64,000 nt of DNA from Ga0077555 sp963741565 (GCA_963741565.1 CAVUIK010000004.1:62001-126000); one strand, 5' to 3'. Positions 36,609-49,384 are shown, counted from the first letter of the stretch. A program made the numbers and translations. Notes: a model not told the origin generated them from the letters alone.

Positions 36609-38044
36609 CGGCGCATGGCAAACCAGGCGCCAAACTCACGCATCTCACCTTGGTTGAGGCGGCCGAGGCTGTCCGCAAGGGTGAGGTTCGGGCTGTCGCC
36701 CTCGCGCAGGCGGCACTCGACGCGTTCGATGCCGGTGACAAGGCCGTCAACTCGGCGATCGCGCTGGAGCGGGTGGATGCGCTCGCAGCGGCGGAGGCGA
36801 TGGACAAACTTCGCGCGTCCGGCCGCGCGCTCGGCCCCCTGCACGGCGTGCCGCTTGCGCACAAGGACATGTACTACCGGGCCGGTAAGCCCTCCACGTG
36901 CGGCTCCAAGATCCGACGCGACTTCGTTCCGGCCTATACAGCAACGGCCGTCTCGCGCCTGGAGGCGGCGGGTTCGGTCACGCTTGGTACGCTCAATATG
37001 GCCGAGTTTGCGCAGAACCCGACCGGTCACAATGCGCACTTTGGCCATTGTCACAATCCCTGGAACCTCGACTATTGCACCGGCGGCTCGTCGTCGGGTT
37101 CGGGTGCCGCTGTCGCTTCCCGCTTCATCTACGGCGCACTCGGCTCAGATACCGGCGGTTCGATCCGGTTGCCGGCGGCGATGTGCGGCGTGACCGGCAT
37201 CAAGGGCACGCAAACGCGCGTCTCCCGGCATGGCGCAATGCCGCTCTCGTTCTCGGCCGACAATGTTGGTCCGCTCGCCCGCACGGCCCGTGACTGCGCT
37301 CGCCTGCTGCGTGTCATTGCCGGGCACGACCCGGCGGATCCGACCTCGTCGCAGGAGCCGGTTCCTGACTATGAGGCGGGACTCGACGGCGACATCCGTG
37401 GAATGGTGATCGGAATTCCCACGAACTATTTCTTCGACGCGGTCGACAGTGACGTGCAAGTGGCCTTCGATGCAGCCATCGCGGTGCTGGTGGCGCGGGG
37501 CGCGAAAACCGTGCGGGTCGAAATTCCGCACATGGATGCCATCGCCATCTACAGCGGAATTGTCTCGCGTGTCGAAGGGGCGACCATTCACGCCCAGTGG
37601 ATGCGCGACCGTCCGCAGGACTATGCCGCGCATTTGAGCGCACGGCTCTATGCTGGCTATGGCATTCCTGCGACGCACTATGTCGAGGCGTTGTCGCGGC
37701 GAGGCCCCATCCTGAAGGCGATCGGACGAGAGGTGTTCGGCAAGGTGGATGTGTTCGCGACACCGTCGCTGCAGATGAAGGTGCCGACGCTCGCCGCAAC
37801 CGATATCGACTCCGGCCGTCCGGGGACGGTCGCAACGTTCAATTCCATCACCACAAATGCGCGGCCGATCAACTACATGGGCCTGCCCTCGGTCAGCGTC
37901 CCCTGTGGTTTCGACAGTAGCGGTTTGCCGATCGGGTTCCAGATCCAGGGCCGGCCATTCGGGGAAGGAAAAATTCTGAAGGTCGCCGATGCCTACCAAC
38001 GCGATACGGATTGGCATGCGCGCCGCCCGAAACCGGCGGCATGA
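36605..38044 (+). CDS. Amidase-signature enzyme 2 (AtzE-like context)
   Basis: 479 residues, starting in the ATGA overlap with the small gene. Triad: Lys in GVPLAHKDMYYRAG, Ser pair in CTGGSSSGSGAAVASRF and GSDTGGSIRLPAAMCG. Note GSSSGSG in place of GSSGGS. C-terminal SVPCGFDSSGLPIGFQIQG is the family end. The coupled translation with the AtzG-like protein suggests a two-subunit hydrolase. Not closely related to amidase 1. Confidence 0.9.
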   Translation: MTAHGKPGAKLTHLTLVEAAEAVRKGEVRAVALAQAALDAFDAGDKAVNSAIALERVDALAAAEAMDKLRASGRALGPLHGVPLAHKDMYYRAGKPSTCGSKIRRDFVPAYTATAVSRLEAAGSVTLGTLNMAEFAQNPTGHNAHFGHCHNPWNLDYCTGGSSSGSGAAVASRFIYGALGSDTGGSIRLPAAMCGVTGIKGTQTRVSRHGAMPLSFSADNVGPLARTARDCARLLRVIAGHDPADPTSSQEPVPDYEAGLDGDIRGMVIGIPTNYFFDAVDSDVQVAFDAAIAVLVARGAKTVRVEIPHMDAIAIYSGIVSRVEGATIHAQWMRDRPQDYAAHLSARLYAGYGIPATHYVEALSRRGPILKAIGREVFGKVDVFATPSLQMKVPTLAATDIDSGRPGTVATFNSITTNARPINYMGLPSVSVPCGFDSSGLPIGFQIQGRPFGEGKILKVADAYQRDTDWHARRPKPAA

Positions 38045-38102
38045 TGGTCGCCCATGAGCGCGTTGCGGTTCGGTTTCGGGACCGGACCGCATTGGAGCGC
38101 GA

Positions 38103-39104
38103 TCATGGCATGACGGTCTTGCCGTCGCTGGTGCGGTTCTGCTCCCAGATGTTGCCGGTGCCGGGGCTCTTGTCCCAATAGGCGACGAGGCCGAAATTGC
38201 CGAGCTTCGGGAATGCGTCGCGGCCGAACACGTTGCCGCGCACGACGACATTCCGCGTCGGCCCGCCGCCATGGCCGTTGGCGTTGGCGCCGCCATAGAT
38301 CACCCAGCCGCCGCCCGCGAGATAGTTGTTCTCCACCCGCACGTCGAGGCCGATCAGGTTGAGGCAGCTGGTCTGCGGATTGCGGTTGACGATACGGTTG
38401 CGCACGATCGTGGCCTGGCTGCCGCGGCCGAGCATCTGGATGCCGTCGTTGTGATCCTTGTCCCAGTAGGTGAGATCGTCGATCAGCGTTTCCGCGATGT
38501 GCGACCCGACGCCGTGCAATTGGATGCCGTCGGCGGTCCGCGAGAGATGGCTGCGGTGGACAAAGGCGTTGTCCCCTCGCAGATAGAGCGCCCGCTCGAG
38601 CGCATAGGTGCGATCCATTGGTGCGCCGTCGGTGCGGGCCGCGCCCGCATCCGACCATAGGAAATAGAAGGCGCCGTTCCCCGGCCGCGTGTGGGCCGCC
38701 CAGTAGGCGAACTTGGTCGTGCGAATGGAGACGCCGCGGAACACGATCGGCCGCTTGGCGTAGATGTCGAGTGGACCGTCGAAGCGGACACCCTCGATCA
38801 GGAGATGCGGACCGGTGACGGCGAACCCGTCGTAGGTCGCGCTGGCGCCGATCTCGCGCGCGAACGGATAGCTCCGACCGTCGCGGATCTCGGTGCCGGG
38901 GAACGGGCCCTGAAGGGAGTGGTAGCCGGCGGCAGCGGGGCCGACCTGCTCGGCGCTGATCTGCTGGCCGTGGGTGATCTGGCGGACAGCGACAGGTGGC
39001 GCGAGGCTTGCGCGCTGGGATCCGCCCGGTGGCGCGACCTGCTGCGCTTCCGAGACAGGTCCACTGAGTGCGATCATGACCAGGGCCATCGTCCTGCGCC
39101 GCAT
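38103..39104 (-). CDS. Secreted right-handed beta-helix protein
   Basis: 333 residues, ATG 39104 with GGAAAGG upstream. Signal peptide (MRRRTMALVMIALSGPVSEA). The body is a pectate-lyase-like parallel beta helix: repeated strands such as HLLIEGVRFDG, IVFRGVSIRTTKF, ADGIQLHGVGSHIAETLIDD, NDGIQMLGRGSQATIVRNRI and TRNVVVRGNVFGRDAFP. No catalytic residues of a named lyase are evident. Probably an envelope or secreted polysaccharide-binding or -degrading protein. It is divergent from the LLM gene. Confidence 0.75.
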   Translation of the reverse strand: MRRRTMALVMIALSGPVSEAQQVAPPGGSQRASLAPPVAVRQITHGQQISAEQVGPAAAGYHSLQGPFPGTEIRDGRSYPFAREIGASATYDGFAVTGPHLLIEGVRFDGPLDIYAKRPIVFRGVSIRTTKFAYWAAHTRPGNGAFYFLWSDAGAARTDGAPMDRTYALERALYLRGDNAFVHRSHLSRTADGIQLHGVGSHIAETLIDDLTYWDKDHNDGIQMLGRGSQATIVRNRIVNRNPQTSCLNLIGLDVRVENNYLAGGGWVIYGGANANGHGGGPTRNVVVRGNVFGRDAFPKLGNFGLVAYWDKSPGTGNIWEQNRTSDGKTVMP

Positions 39105-39237
39105 GCCGTAATGCCTTTCCCTTGGCGATTGCCCGATGCGTCGAGCCTAGCGCGCCGGCATTAAGGGTTTGTTGACGGGTAGCGCTTTGCTAAGCTGGCG
39201 GCGTTCGCAAAGCCCAATCTGGACAAAGGATGCGCCC

Positions 39238-40191
39238 ATGACTGTCGCGGTCGGTGTTGGCCTCATGGAGTTTCCGTTCAGCGGCCCGCGGGGCTACTGG
39301 AACTGGGTGGACCTGTGCGAAGGCGGTGGCATCGACTCTATCTGGCAAACCGATCGCCTCGTCTCGCGCGAACCAATCCTCGAGTGCATGACGACGATGG
39401 CGGCGCTGGCCGGCCGCACCCGCCGCGTGAAATTCGGCATGAACGTAGTGTCGCTGGCGCTGCGTGATCCTGTGCTGGTCGCCAAACAGTGCGCGACCAT
39501 CGATGTCTTGTCGGAGGGCCGCCTGCTGCCCGCATTCGGGATCGGCAGTCCACTGGCGCCGGAATGGAAAGCGCTCGACATCGATACCAAGACGCGCGGC
39601 GCCAAGACCGATGAGGCGCTGGAGGTGATTGGACGCCTCTGGCGCGAGGAAAGTGTCGACTTCGCCGGCAAGCATTACCGTTTGAAGGGCGCCTCGATTG
39701 CGCCGAAGCCGGTGCAGGCCGACCTGCCGATGTGGATCGGCGGCGCATCGGAAGCCGCCATTCAGAGGACGGCGCGTGTGGGGACGGGCTGGCAAGGTGG
39801 CCCCGAAGGACCCGAGGAGGCAAGCAAGATCGTCGCGGCCATCAAGGCGGCGGCGCAGGCGGCCGGTCGTTCGATCGACGACGACCATTATGGTGCGAGC
39901 TTCCCGTTCTTTTTCGGGCGAGCCGATGATCCCGCCGTTGCGCGTGCCCTCGAGGCCTACAAAAAGCGCACGGGGCGCGATGCGACCGACTATTTTGCGG
40001 TTGGCGACGCCAGCACGGTCGTCGAGCGGATCTCGGCCTATGTTGCAGGCGGCGTCTCGAAATTCATCCTGCGCCCGATCGGACGCGGCGATGAAGCCGT
40101 GATGGCGCAGACGCGGCAATTGGTCGAGTCGGTGCTGCCCGAGGTGGCGCGTCGCTGGCCGAAGCCCGCCAAACGCACCGCGAATGCTTGA
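39238..40191 (+). CDS. LLM-class flavin-dependent oxidoreductase
   Basis: 317 residues from the ATG at 39238 (AAAGGA upstream), preferred to the frame from 39169. Luciferase-like TIM barrel: FPFSGPRGYWNWVDLCEGGG, VKFGMNVVSLALRDPVLVAKQ, ATIDVLSEGRLLPAFGIGS, and DLPMWIGGASEAAIQRTARVG. Uses FMN or F420; the substrate is unknown. It lies 81 bp upstream of the DUF305 gene on the same strand. Confidence 0.87.
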   Translation: MTVAVGVGLMEFPFSGPRGYWNWVDLCEGGGIDSIWQTDRLVSREPILECMTTMAALAGRTRRVKFGMNVVSLALRDPVLVAKQCATIDVLSEGRLLPAFGIGSPLAPEWKALDIDTKTRGAKTDEALEVIGRLWREESVDFAGKHYRLKGASIAPKPVQADLPMWIGGASEAAIQRTARVGTGWQGGPEGPEEASKIVAAIKAAAQAAGRSIDDDHYGASFPFFFGRADDPAVARALEAYKKRTGRDATDYFAVGDASTVVERISAYVAGGVSKFILRPIGRGDEAVMAQTRQLVESVLPEVARRWPKPAKRTANA

Positions 40192-40272
40192 TTGGGCGCA
40201 AGCCCCGGCGGATTGGCGGCGCTATTGTTGAAACAGCAGCGATATTCGCCGCATGATCCAAGTGAGGTCCAG

Positions 40273-40746
40273 ATGACACGTAGCATCCATAGTCTGCTGA
40301 GCGCCCTGCCATTGGTCGTTTTGACGTGCGTCGTGCCGATGACATCAGCCGGAGCAGGTGAAGCGGCGCCGATTGTCCTGGCGCAGGGTAAGGGAAGCGG
40401 ATCGGGCTCGGGCGGTGGCGCCGGCAGTGGTTCGGGTTCAGGCTCGGCCGCCGGGCATACGATGTCGGCCGAGCCTAAGGGCGACAAGTCGGCCTCGTCG
40501 AAAGCCTACGCCGAGGCAAATATGAAAATGCACACCGGGATGGACATCACCTTTACGGGCGACTCCGATGTCGATTTCGTAAAGGGCATGATCCCGCATC
40601 ATTCCGGCGCCGTCGACATGGCGCGGATCGTCCTCACACACGGCAAGGATCCGGAAATCCGAAAGCTCGCCGAGGAGATCATCAAGGCGCAGGAGACGGA
40701 AATCGCCTTCATGAACCTGTGGTTGGCAAAGCAGGATAAGAAATAG
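40273..40746 (+). CDS. Secreted DUF305-domain protein
   Basis: 157 residues from the ATG at 40273. A signal peptide is followed by a Gly/Ser linker (near residues 40-60), then the DUF305 four-helix bundle: YAEANMKMHTGMDI, VDFVKGMIPHHSGAVDMA with the conserved HH pair, and KDPEIRKLAEEIIKAQETEI. DUF305 proteins are ferritin-like, periplasmic, and often linked to metals; function is not fixed. Precedes the beta-helix gene by 76 bp. Confidence 0.85.
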   Translation: MTRSIHSLLSALPLVVLTCVVPMTSAGAGEAAPIVLAQGKGSGSGSGGGAGSGSGSGSAAGHTMSAEPKGDKSASSKAYAEANMKMHTGMDITFTGDSDVDFVKGMIPHHSGAVDMARIVLTHGKDPEIRKLAEEIIKAQETEIAFMNLWLAKQDKK

Positions 40747-40822
40747 CCCAATCAGGGAGATCTGGTTCGATAGTCTGGCGTGGCTCTTGCTTTTCCGGAG
40801 ATGGCACTCTTGGAGAACGACC

Positions 40823-42220
40823 ATGTCGGAGACACGCCTCGACCGGCGCGCGGCCTTGATGGCGGCAGGATTGGTGGCTGGAGCGCTTGCGCCCGGCGTC
40901 GCATCGGCATCTGGACCGCGCCAGAATGAGACAAAACTGGCCGCTGGTACGGGGCAGAGCCAAAGCCGCGAGGCGGGGCTGGTGCCGGATCACGCGGCCG
41001 ACCAGTCCAAGGCGCTCCAGGCGGCGATCGACAAGGCCGCCGAACGCGGCGTCGCGTTAACGCTGCCCTCAGGGCGCTTTCTCGCGCGCGATGTGCGGCT
41101 CCGGCCGGGATCGGTGATCACGGGAACGCCGGGTCGCACCGTGCTGGTTCAATCGGGCCCTGGCTCGTTGCTCACCGGCGATCAGGCGCACGGCGCCCGT
41201 ATCTGCGGCCTGGTCCTGGATGGCGGCGGCCATCCGCTGACCGGTAGCGGACCGCTGGGCTTGCTGGCGCTGACGCGGAGCCCGGGCCTTGCACTGCGCG
41301 ACCTCGAGGTGCGGGCCAGCCAGGCGCACGGCATCGTCGTTACCGCTTGTGGCGGTCGCATCATGGATTGCGCCGTGACCAGCGTGCTCGGCGCTGGCAT
41401 TTTCAGTGTCGATGCCGAAGGGCTCGAGATCAGTCACAACCATGTCGCGGACTGCGCGAACAACGGAATCCTCGTCTGGCGCACTGTCGAGGGCAGCGAC
41501 GCAACGATCGTCGCCAACAACCGCATCGAGCGAATCCGGGCGGCGGCCGGCGGCACAGGCCAGAACGGTAATGGCATCAACGTCTATCGGGCGGGCAGCG
41601 TACTCGTCACGGGTAACCGGATCGTCGACTGTGCCTACACCGCAATCCGCGGTAACAAGGCCTCCAACATCCAGATGGTCGCCAACAGCTGCCAGCGGCT
41701 CGGCGAGGTCGCACTCTACGCCGAGTTTGGATTTGAAGGCGCGCTGATTGCGTCGAATGTCGTCGATCGTGCAGCTACCGGCATCTCGGTGACAAACTTC
41801 AACGAAGGCGGGCGGCTGGCCGTGGTGCAAGGCAACCTCATCCGCAATCTTGTCCGGCGTGAGCATGAGCCCGAGGACAAGCGTGGCGAGGGGATCGCCG
41901 TCGAGGCGGACGCCGTCGTCACCGGCAACACCATCGAGAACGCGCCGACGGCGGGCTTGGTCATCGGCTGGGGCCATTACATGCGCGACGTCGTTGCGAC
42001 GTCGAACATCATCCGGCAGGCCCGCGTCGGCATCATGATCACGCGCGATCCGGGCGCTGGCTCGGCGATGATTGCGCAGAACATGATTTCGGGTGCGCGC
42101 GATGGCGCCATCCGGCTGATGGACAAAGGCATTGCCATCGGCCCCGATCTCGCGCGCACGCCATCGCCGTCTCCGCGGATCAGCGTCGCCGGCAACATGG
42201 TTGTCGGCGCTTCAACTTAG
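40823..42220 (+). CDS. Tat-exported right-handed beta-helix protein (TIGR03808-like)
   Basis: 465 residues, ATG 40823. The N-terminus has a twin-Arg signal (RLDRRAALMAAGLVAGALAPG). The body is a long run of beta-helix coils (GARICGLVLDGGGHPL, GLALRDLEVRASQAHGIVV, GLEISHNHVADCANNGILVW, GISVTNFNEGGRLAVVQGNL) ending PRISVAGNMVVGAS. This matches the family of twin-Arg-translocated uncharacterised repeat proteins found in Rhizobiales. Export folded, possibly with a cofactor; role unknown. It converges with amidase 3. Confidence 0.85.
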   Translation: MSETRLDRRAALMAAGLVAGALAPGVASASGPRQNETKLAAGTGQSQSREAGLVPDHAADQSKALQAAIDKAAERGVALTLPSGRFLARDVRLRPGSVITGTPGRTVLVQSGPGSLLTGDQAHGARICGLVLDGGGHPLTGSGPLGLLALTRSPGLALRDLEVRASQAHGIVVTACGGRIMDCAVTSVLGAGIFSVDAEGLEISHNHVADCANNGILVWRTVEGSDATIVANNRIERIRAAAGGTGQNGNGINVYRAGSVLVTGNRIVDCAYTAIRGNKASNIQMVANSCQRLGEVALYAEFGFEGALIASNVVDRAATGISVTNFNEGGRLAVVQGNLIRNLVRREHEPEDKRGEGIAVEADAVVTGNTIENAPTAGLVIGWGHYMRDVVATSNIIRQARVGIMITRDPGAGSAMIAQNMISGARDGAIRLMDKGIAIGPDLARTPSPSPRISVAGNMVVGAST

Positions 42221-42230
42221 GCAAATCGCG

Positions 42231-43730
42231 TCACCCCATCTCGGTCCGCTTCGGCGGATGCGTGACAATCGATTTCAGTTCAGGTGTCGGCTTGCGCAGC
42301 TTGGCGAGGTCGGGTCGCGGTCGCTTGAGGGCCGGATTGCGCTCGAAGGCGTGTTCCATCGCGTGGGCGGCCCCCAGCAGTCCGAGATCGCCGCGCGACG
42401 GCCCGATCACCTGGAGGCCGAACGGCATCTGCTTGTGATCGACGCCACAGGGAATCGAGATCGCGGGATTGTTGACGATGGTGATCACATAGGTCGGCGC
42501 CAGCCAGTGATAGTAGTTCTTGAGCGGCTTTCCCTCCATTTCGGCGAGATAAAGGGTTGTCCACGGGAATGGCGTGACTGGAACGGTTGGCGCCAGCACC
42601 AGGTCATAGTCGCGGAACGTCTGTTGGAAGCGGCGATAAATGCGCGTCTGCTCCGCCTCGGCCCAGGCGACGTCGGCCAGCGTCATCTTTGCGCCCATCT
42701 CGTAGTTGGCGCGGATGTTAGGCCCGAGCAACGCTTTATCCTTCTCGTAGTCCGCCTGATAGCGCTGGATGAAGCTGATTGCGCGCAACACGTCGAAGCA
42801 GCGGTCGGCCTCGCCGAAGTCGAGCTTGATCTCGTCGCAGGACTTGAACAGCGAGCGCATCGCGCTTGCCCGGTCGCGCATCACTTGGCGGATCGGCTGC
42901 TCGACTGGACATTGGCCAAAGTCTTCGGTCCAGGCGACGCGCAAGCGACCAAGGTCGACTCGCGGCGGCGACGCGAACGCTGCCGCATCGAGCGGATAGG
43001 CGAGCGGGTCGACGGCATCGTGACCGGCTTGCGCGGCGAGCAGCTGGCAGGTATCGGCCACCGTCCGCCCCATCGGGCCGATGACGGAGATGTTGGCCCA
43101 GCCGCGCTGGCTCTTGGAGTTGGGCACGACGCCGGGCGAGGGCCGGAAGCCTACGACGCCGTTGATGGCGCCGGGAATGCGCAGCGATCCGCCGGTGTCG
43201 GAACCCGTGCAAACCGGCAGCATGTCGGTCGCAAGCGCGACCGCCGATCCGCCGGACGATCCGCCGGGATTGAGCATCGGATTGAACGGATTGCCGGTCG
43301 CGCCCCAGACGACGTTGCGGCTATTGGCGCCGGCGCCGAACTCCGGCACATTGGTCTTGGCGACGATGATGGCGCCGGCCTTGCGGATGCGGGCGACCAT
43401 GGTGTTGTCGCGTTCCGGGATGTGATCACGAAAGAGCGGCGACCCGAAGGTCGTCAGCAGCCCGGCCGTCTCCTCCAGGTCCTTCACGCCCGTCGGCAGC
43501 CCATGCAGGGGGCCGAGTTCGTCGCCCGCGAGAGCGGCCTTCTCGGCAGCCTTGGCGTCCTTGCGGGCACCCGCCAGCCGTGTGGCCGTAATCGCGTTGA
43601 CGGCCGGATTGACCTCCTGGATGCGCGTGATGCAGGCCTCGAGCAGCTCGACCGGGGAGATCTCCTTGGCGCCGATGCGCTGGCGCAGCTCGACTGATGA
43701 GAGCGTGACGAGTTCGGCGTTGGCGGGCAT
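42231..43730 (-). CDS. Amidase-signature enzyme 3
   Basis: 499 residues, ATG 43730 with GGAGG upstream. Triad: Lys in GLPTGVKDLEETAG, Ser pair in NPGGSSGGSAVALATD and GSDTGGSLRIPGAING; NPAISIPCGVDHKQMPFGLQ is the family end. It resembles aryl/carboxylamide and Asp-tRNA amidotransferase A-type enzymes, but no gatB/gatC is near. Stand-alone gene, leftward. Confidence 0.9.
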   Translation of the reverse strand: MPANAELVTLSSVELRQRIGAKEISPVELLEACITRIQEVNPAVNAITATRLAGARKDAKAAEKAALAGDELGPLHGLPTGVKDLEETAGLLTTFGSPLFRDHIPERDNTMVARIRKAGAIIVAKTNVPEFGAGANSRNVVWGATGNPFNPMLNPGGSSGGSAVALATDMLPVCTGSDTGGSLRIPGAINGVVGFRPSPGVVPNSKSQRGWANISVIGPMGRTVADTCQLLAAQAGHDAVDPLAYPLDAAAFASPPRVDLGRLRVAWTEDFGQCPVEQPIRQVMRDRASAMRSLFKSCDEIKLDFGEADRCFDVLRAISFIQRYQADYEKDKALLGPNIRANYEMGAKMTLADVAWAEAEQTRIYRRFQQTFRDYDLVLAPTVPVTPFPWTTLYLAEMEGKPLKNYYHWLAPTYVITIVNNPAISIPCGVDHKQMPFGLQVIGPSRGDLGLLGAAHAMEHAFERNPALKRPRPDLAKLRKPTPELKSIVTHPPKRTEMG

Positions 43731-43862
43731 CGGGTATCCTCCGGGGTGTTGGGATCGCGCAGCTAAACAGAGTTGGCCAGTCCTGCCAATGTGTGCGGCT
43801 TCATGTGTGCGGCTTCATGCCGGGCCGCGCCGGTGGGCAGCCGAAGGCGCAAGCAAAGACGC

Positions 43863-44258
43863 TCACGACCCCGCACCCTTGGCGACGACAGACTCGATGG
43901 TGTCGAGAATCTCGGCCGGAGAGATCGTGAAGACGCCAGCTTCGCCTTTTTCAAAGAGCACGGCCCATTGGCCATAGCTCTCGGTGAAATCGGGATGCTG
44001 TGCGGTCGGACCGTCGATCGCCTCCAATTCGATGACGGCGTCAGCGAGCACCGCCGACGTGATTGGCGCATGTGGCAGCGTCTCCTGTACGCCACCGTCC
44101 AAATGCGGATTGGGAATAGCGACGCCGCCGATCGCGATCGAGCAGATCTGCCCGATGCGGTCATCGTTGCGTACGGCAAGGATTGCGATGCGCGCCGCTT
44201 CCTCGCCGGGCCGCGCATGAAATTTCCAGATCTGGCCGGCTTCGAATGTGGGGATCAC
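43863..44258 (-). CDS. Hypothetical protein downstream of a ModA-like gene
   Basis: 131 residues from GTG 44258, which has GGGAG about 6 nt upstream; another GTG at 44291 is possible. The sequence (IPTFEAGQIWKFHARPGEEAARIAIL, DDRIGQICSIAIGGVAIPN, SYGQWAVLFEKGEAGVFTI) looks like a small beta-rich domain; I do not recognise it with certainty. It begins right after the ModA-like gene on the same strand, so the two are very likely one operon. Confidence 0.6.
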   Translation of the reverse strand: MIPTFEAGQIWKFHARPGEEAARIAILAVRNDDRIGQICSIAIGGVAIPNPHLDGGVQETLPHAPITSAVLADAVIELEAIDGPTAQHPDFTESYGQWAVLFEKGEAGVFTISPAEILDTIESVVAKGAGS

Positions 44259-44291
44259 GTTGGCTCCCGTTGCGCCTGTTGCCCTGCGCAC

Positions 44292-45059
44292 TCAGCGCGA
44301 AAATCCGATCGCCTGGAAGGCGCTGGCGCCATCCGGGCTCGATAGGTGCGTGAGAAATGCCGCCGATGCCGGGTTTGCGGTCGCGACATGCGCCGCGCCA
44401 TAGGCAGTCCAAAGCGCATGCGGCTCCGGCAAGGTGCCGAGAAAACGGACGTTCGGATTGGGGACGATCTCGGTTGCCTGGCTGACGCCGATTGCGAACT
44501 TGCCGGCCGCCACGTCGGCCGCGATTGCGCCGCCGAACGGGACGACAGTAATTCTGGCCCCGAGTTCCCCGGCGATCCCAAGCGCTTCGATCACTTTGCG
44601 AAAATGAGTTCCGGCGGTGGCGCCGCGCGCGGGGTCCGCGTGCGCAATCGAGGCGGCGCCGAGCAGGGCGGCCTTGAGGTTTTCCGGCGTCGAGATATCG
44701 AGGGCTGGGGCTGCCAGTGGTGCGCATAGCCCGACGCCGGTCCGGCCGACAGTGATGAATGCGCCGCCGACAATCCGGCCCTTGTCGGCGAGCGCCTTCA
44801 GGCCGGCCTCCGACAGGATCACGATGTCCGGCGCATCGCCTTGCAGGACCCGGTCGCGCAAGCTGCCGACGGTGTCGTAAGTCACCCGAACTTTGCGCCC
44901 GGACGTCGCCTCGAAGGGCGGGATCAGCCGCTCGATCGCCTTCTGCACGGCGCCGGCAGCCAGCACTCTGATTTCGTCGGCACGCCCGGGGTCAGCCGGC
45001 AGTAAGCATGCAATCGCAGCCAGCAACGCCGCCGCTCGTTTCGCTGCCTGCCTGATCAT
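44292..45059 (-). CDS. ModA-like periplasmic substrate-binding protein
   Basis: 255 residues, ATG 45059. Signal peptide to ADPGRADE. Type II periplasmic-binding fold: EIRVLAAGAVQKAIERLIPPFEATSGRKVRVTY, VTYDTVGSLRDRVLQGDAPDIVILSE, and KFAIGVSQATEIVPNPNVRFLG. Related to molybdate-binding ModA, but residues for molybdate cannot be confirmed and no modBC genes are near; such stand-alone members are common in soil bacteria. Confidence 0.82.
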   Translation of the reverse strand: MIRQAAKRAAALLAAIACLLPADPGRADEIRVLAAGAVQKAIERLIPPFEATSGRKVRVTYDTVGSLRDRVLQGDAPDIVILSEAGLKALADKGRIVGGAFITVGRTGVGLCAPLAAPALDISTPENLKAALLGAASIAHADPARGATAGTHFRKVIEALGIAGELGARITVVPFGGAIAADVAAGKFAIGVSQATEIVPNPNVRFLGTLPEPHALWTAYGAAHVATANPASAAFLTHLSSPDGASAFQAIGFSR

Positions 45060-45190
45060 CGCGCTGATCTCGGGTTGGGTTTCTTGCAGTGCAGGATAGC
45101 CCCATTCAGGGAAGGACGATAGAAAGAAGCGGTCTGGTCAGTTGCTGCGTCTCTGTCGTGCAGGCGGCTGTTGGTTGCGCGAGGTCCGGC

Positions 45191-46114
45191 GTGAGCGTCT
45201 TCCACGATCTTCCAATCGAGCAGTACAATGGCGGCGCATTCAACGGCTTCGTGTCAGACGCGGTGTTCTCGATGGGGACCGCGCGCAGCCTCGTCTGGTT
45301 GTCGCAACTCGCTTACGAAACCCACCATCCCGAGAAATCTGCGCAGATCCTCGGCGGCTGGGGACTGACCGGCCGCGCCATCGGGGCCGCCACACCTTCG
45401 GGGCTGTTGGCGGGCGCGACCACGCGCGGCGTGGTTGCAGAGCATGGCAGCGCGGTTCTGGTGGCCATCGCGGGCACTGACGTTCTGGTTGCCGGCGACT
45501 ATGTAACCGACGCCACATTCCGGGTCGACGCCTTTGGCACGCACCAGGGGTTCAAGGCCGCGGCCGACGCGATCTGGCGGGACGTGCGCGACGCCGGAGC
45601 GCTGGCGCGGGAAACCGGGCGGCCGCTGCTGATCGGCGGCCATAGCCTGGGCGGGGCCATTGCCACGATCCTCGCCGAAGGGCTTCTGCGCAATGGCCTG
45701 CCCCCTGCAGCGGTTTACACCTTTGGCATGCCGCGGCCCGGCAACGCGCGCTTTGCCTGCACCTACAATACGGCGCTCGGTGGCGTCACCTATCGCCTCG
45801 TGCACGGCGAGGACCCGATCCCGACTATTCCGCCCTATGCGCTCGGCTATTGGCATGTCGGGCGCATGCTCGGCTGCACCAGCGGCGGCGCGTTTCAGGC
45901 GGGTGATCTGTCGTCGGCGTTCGAGCCCAATCGGCCCGCGCTGATCCCGACCACGCCGGCCGGCCTCTGGTCGCGCGTGCGCGGCTTCGTGCCGAGCTTT
46001 CGGCAGGCGACGCAGCGGACGGATGGTGTCGGCCGCTTGCTCGGGCACATTCCCTCCGCCTTCGCTGACCATTTCATGGACAGATATCTGGAAACAGTGG
46101 ATCGCAGCGGGTGA
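45191..46114 (+). CDS. Class 3 lipase-family alpha/beta hydrolase
   Basis: 307 residues from GTG 45191, which has GAGG upstream; the frame from 45089 adds only a Cys-rich non-conserved part. Nucleophile elbow GGHSLGGAIATILAEG, acid in LVHGEDPIPTIPP and His in YWHVGRM; VLVAIAGTDVLVAGDYVTDA is the lipase_3 oxyanion strand. Likely intracellular or weakly exported, with no clear signal peptide. Acts on an ester of unknown identity. The next gene is uvrA, 97 bp on. Confidence 0.8.
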   Translation: MSVFHDLPIEQYNGGAFNGFVSDAVFSMGTARSLVWLSQLAYETHHPEKSAQILGGWGLTGRAIGAATPSGLLAGATTRGVVAEHGSAVLVAIAGTDVLVAGDYVTDATFRVDAFGTHQGFKAAADAIWRDVRDAGALARETGRPLLIGGHSLGGAIATILAEGLLRNGLPPAAVYTFGMPRPGNARFACTYNTALGGVTYRLVHGEDPIPTIPPYALGYWHVGRMLGCTSGGAFQAGDLSSAFEPNRPALIPTTPAGLWSRVRGFVPSFRQATQRTDGVGRLLGHIPSAFADHFMDRYLETVDRSG

Positions 46115-46211
46115 GGTCGGACGAAACCATCACAGCCTATCCACACCCATCGGACTTGCGCCGTCGTGTTGCATTGCCGCCTCGGAGGCTTTCGGCTAGA
46201 CCGTTGGCCCC

Positions 46212-49248
<3,037 letters not shown>

Positions 49249-49277
49249 GGTGGCGATATCGTCGGCGCTCGCTCAGG

Positions 49278-49291
49278 TGTCATCCTCGGGC
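49278..49291 (+). repeat. Partial copy of the 31-bp REP-like repeat
   Basis: TGTCATCCTCGGGC, identical to the first 14 bases of the repeats at 50685 and 51083, then diverging. Probably a truncated or decayed copy. Confidence 0.6.
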
Positions 49292-49384
49292 CATAGTGCG
49301 AAGCACGTCTTCGACATGACCCCCGTGGATGCATCGTGCCGCGCGCTGACCGACCGGTCGTTGGCACAACGGTGTAAGCGGCCG

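Noticed and set aside
40390..40455. GC-rich microsatellite-like stretch
   Set aside because: It codes for the Gly/Ser linker of the DUF305 protein and stays in frame.
42132..43697. A 521-codon open frame on the + strand
   Set aside because: Antisense shadow of amidase 3; no start signal and no protein-like motifs.
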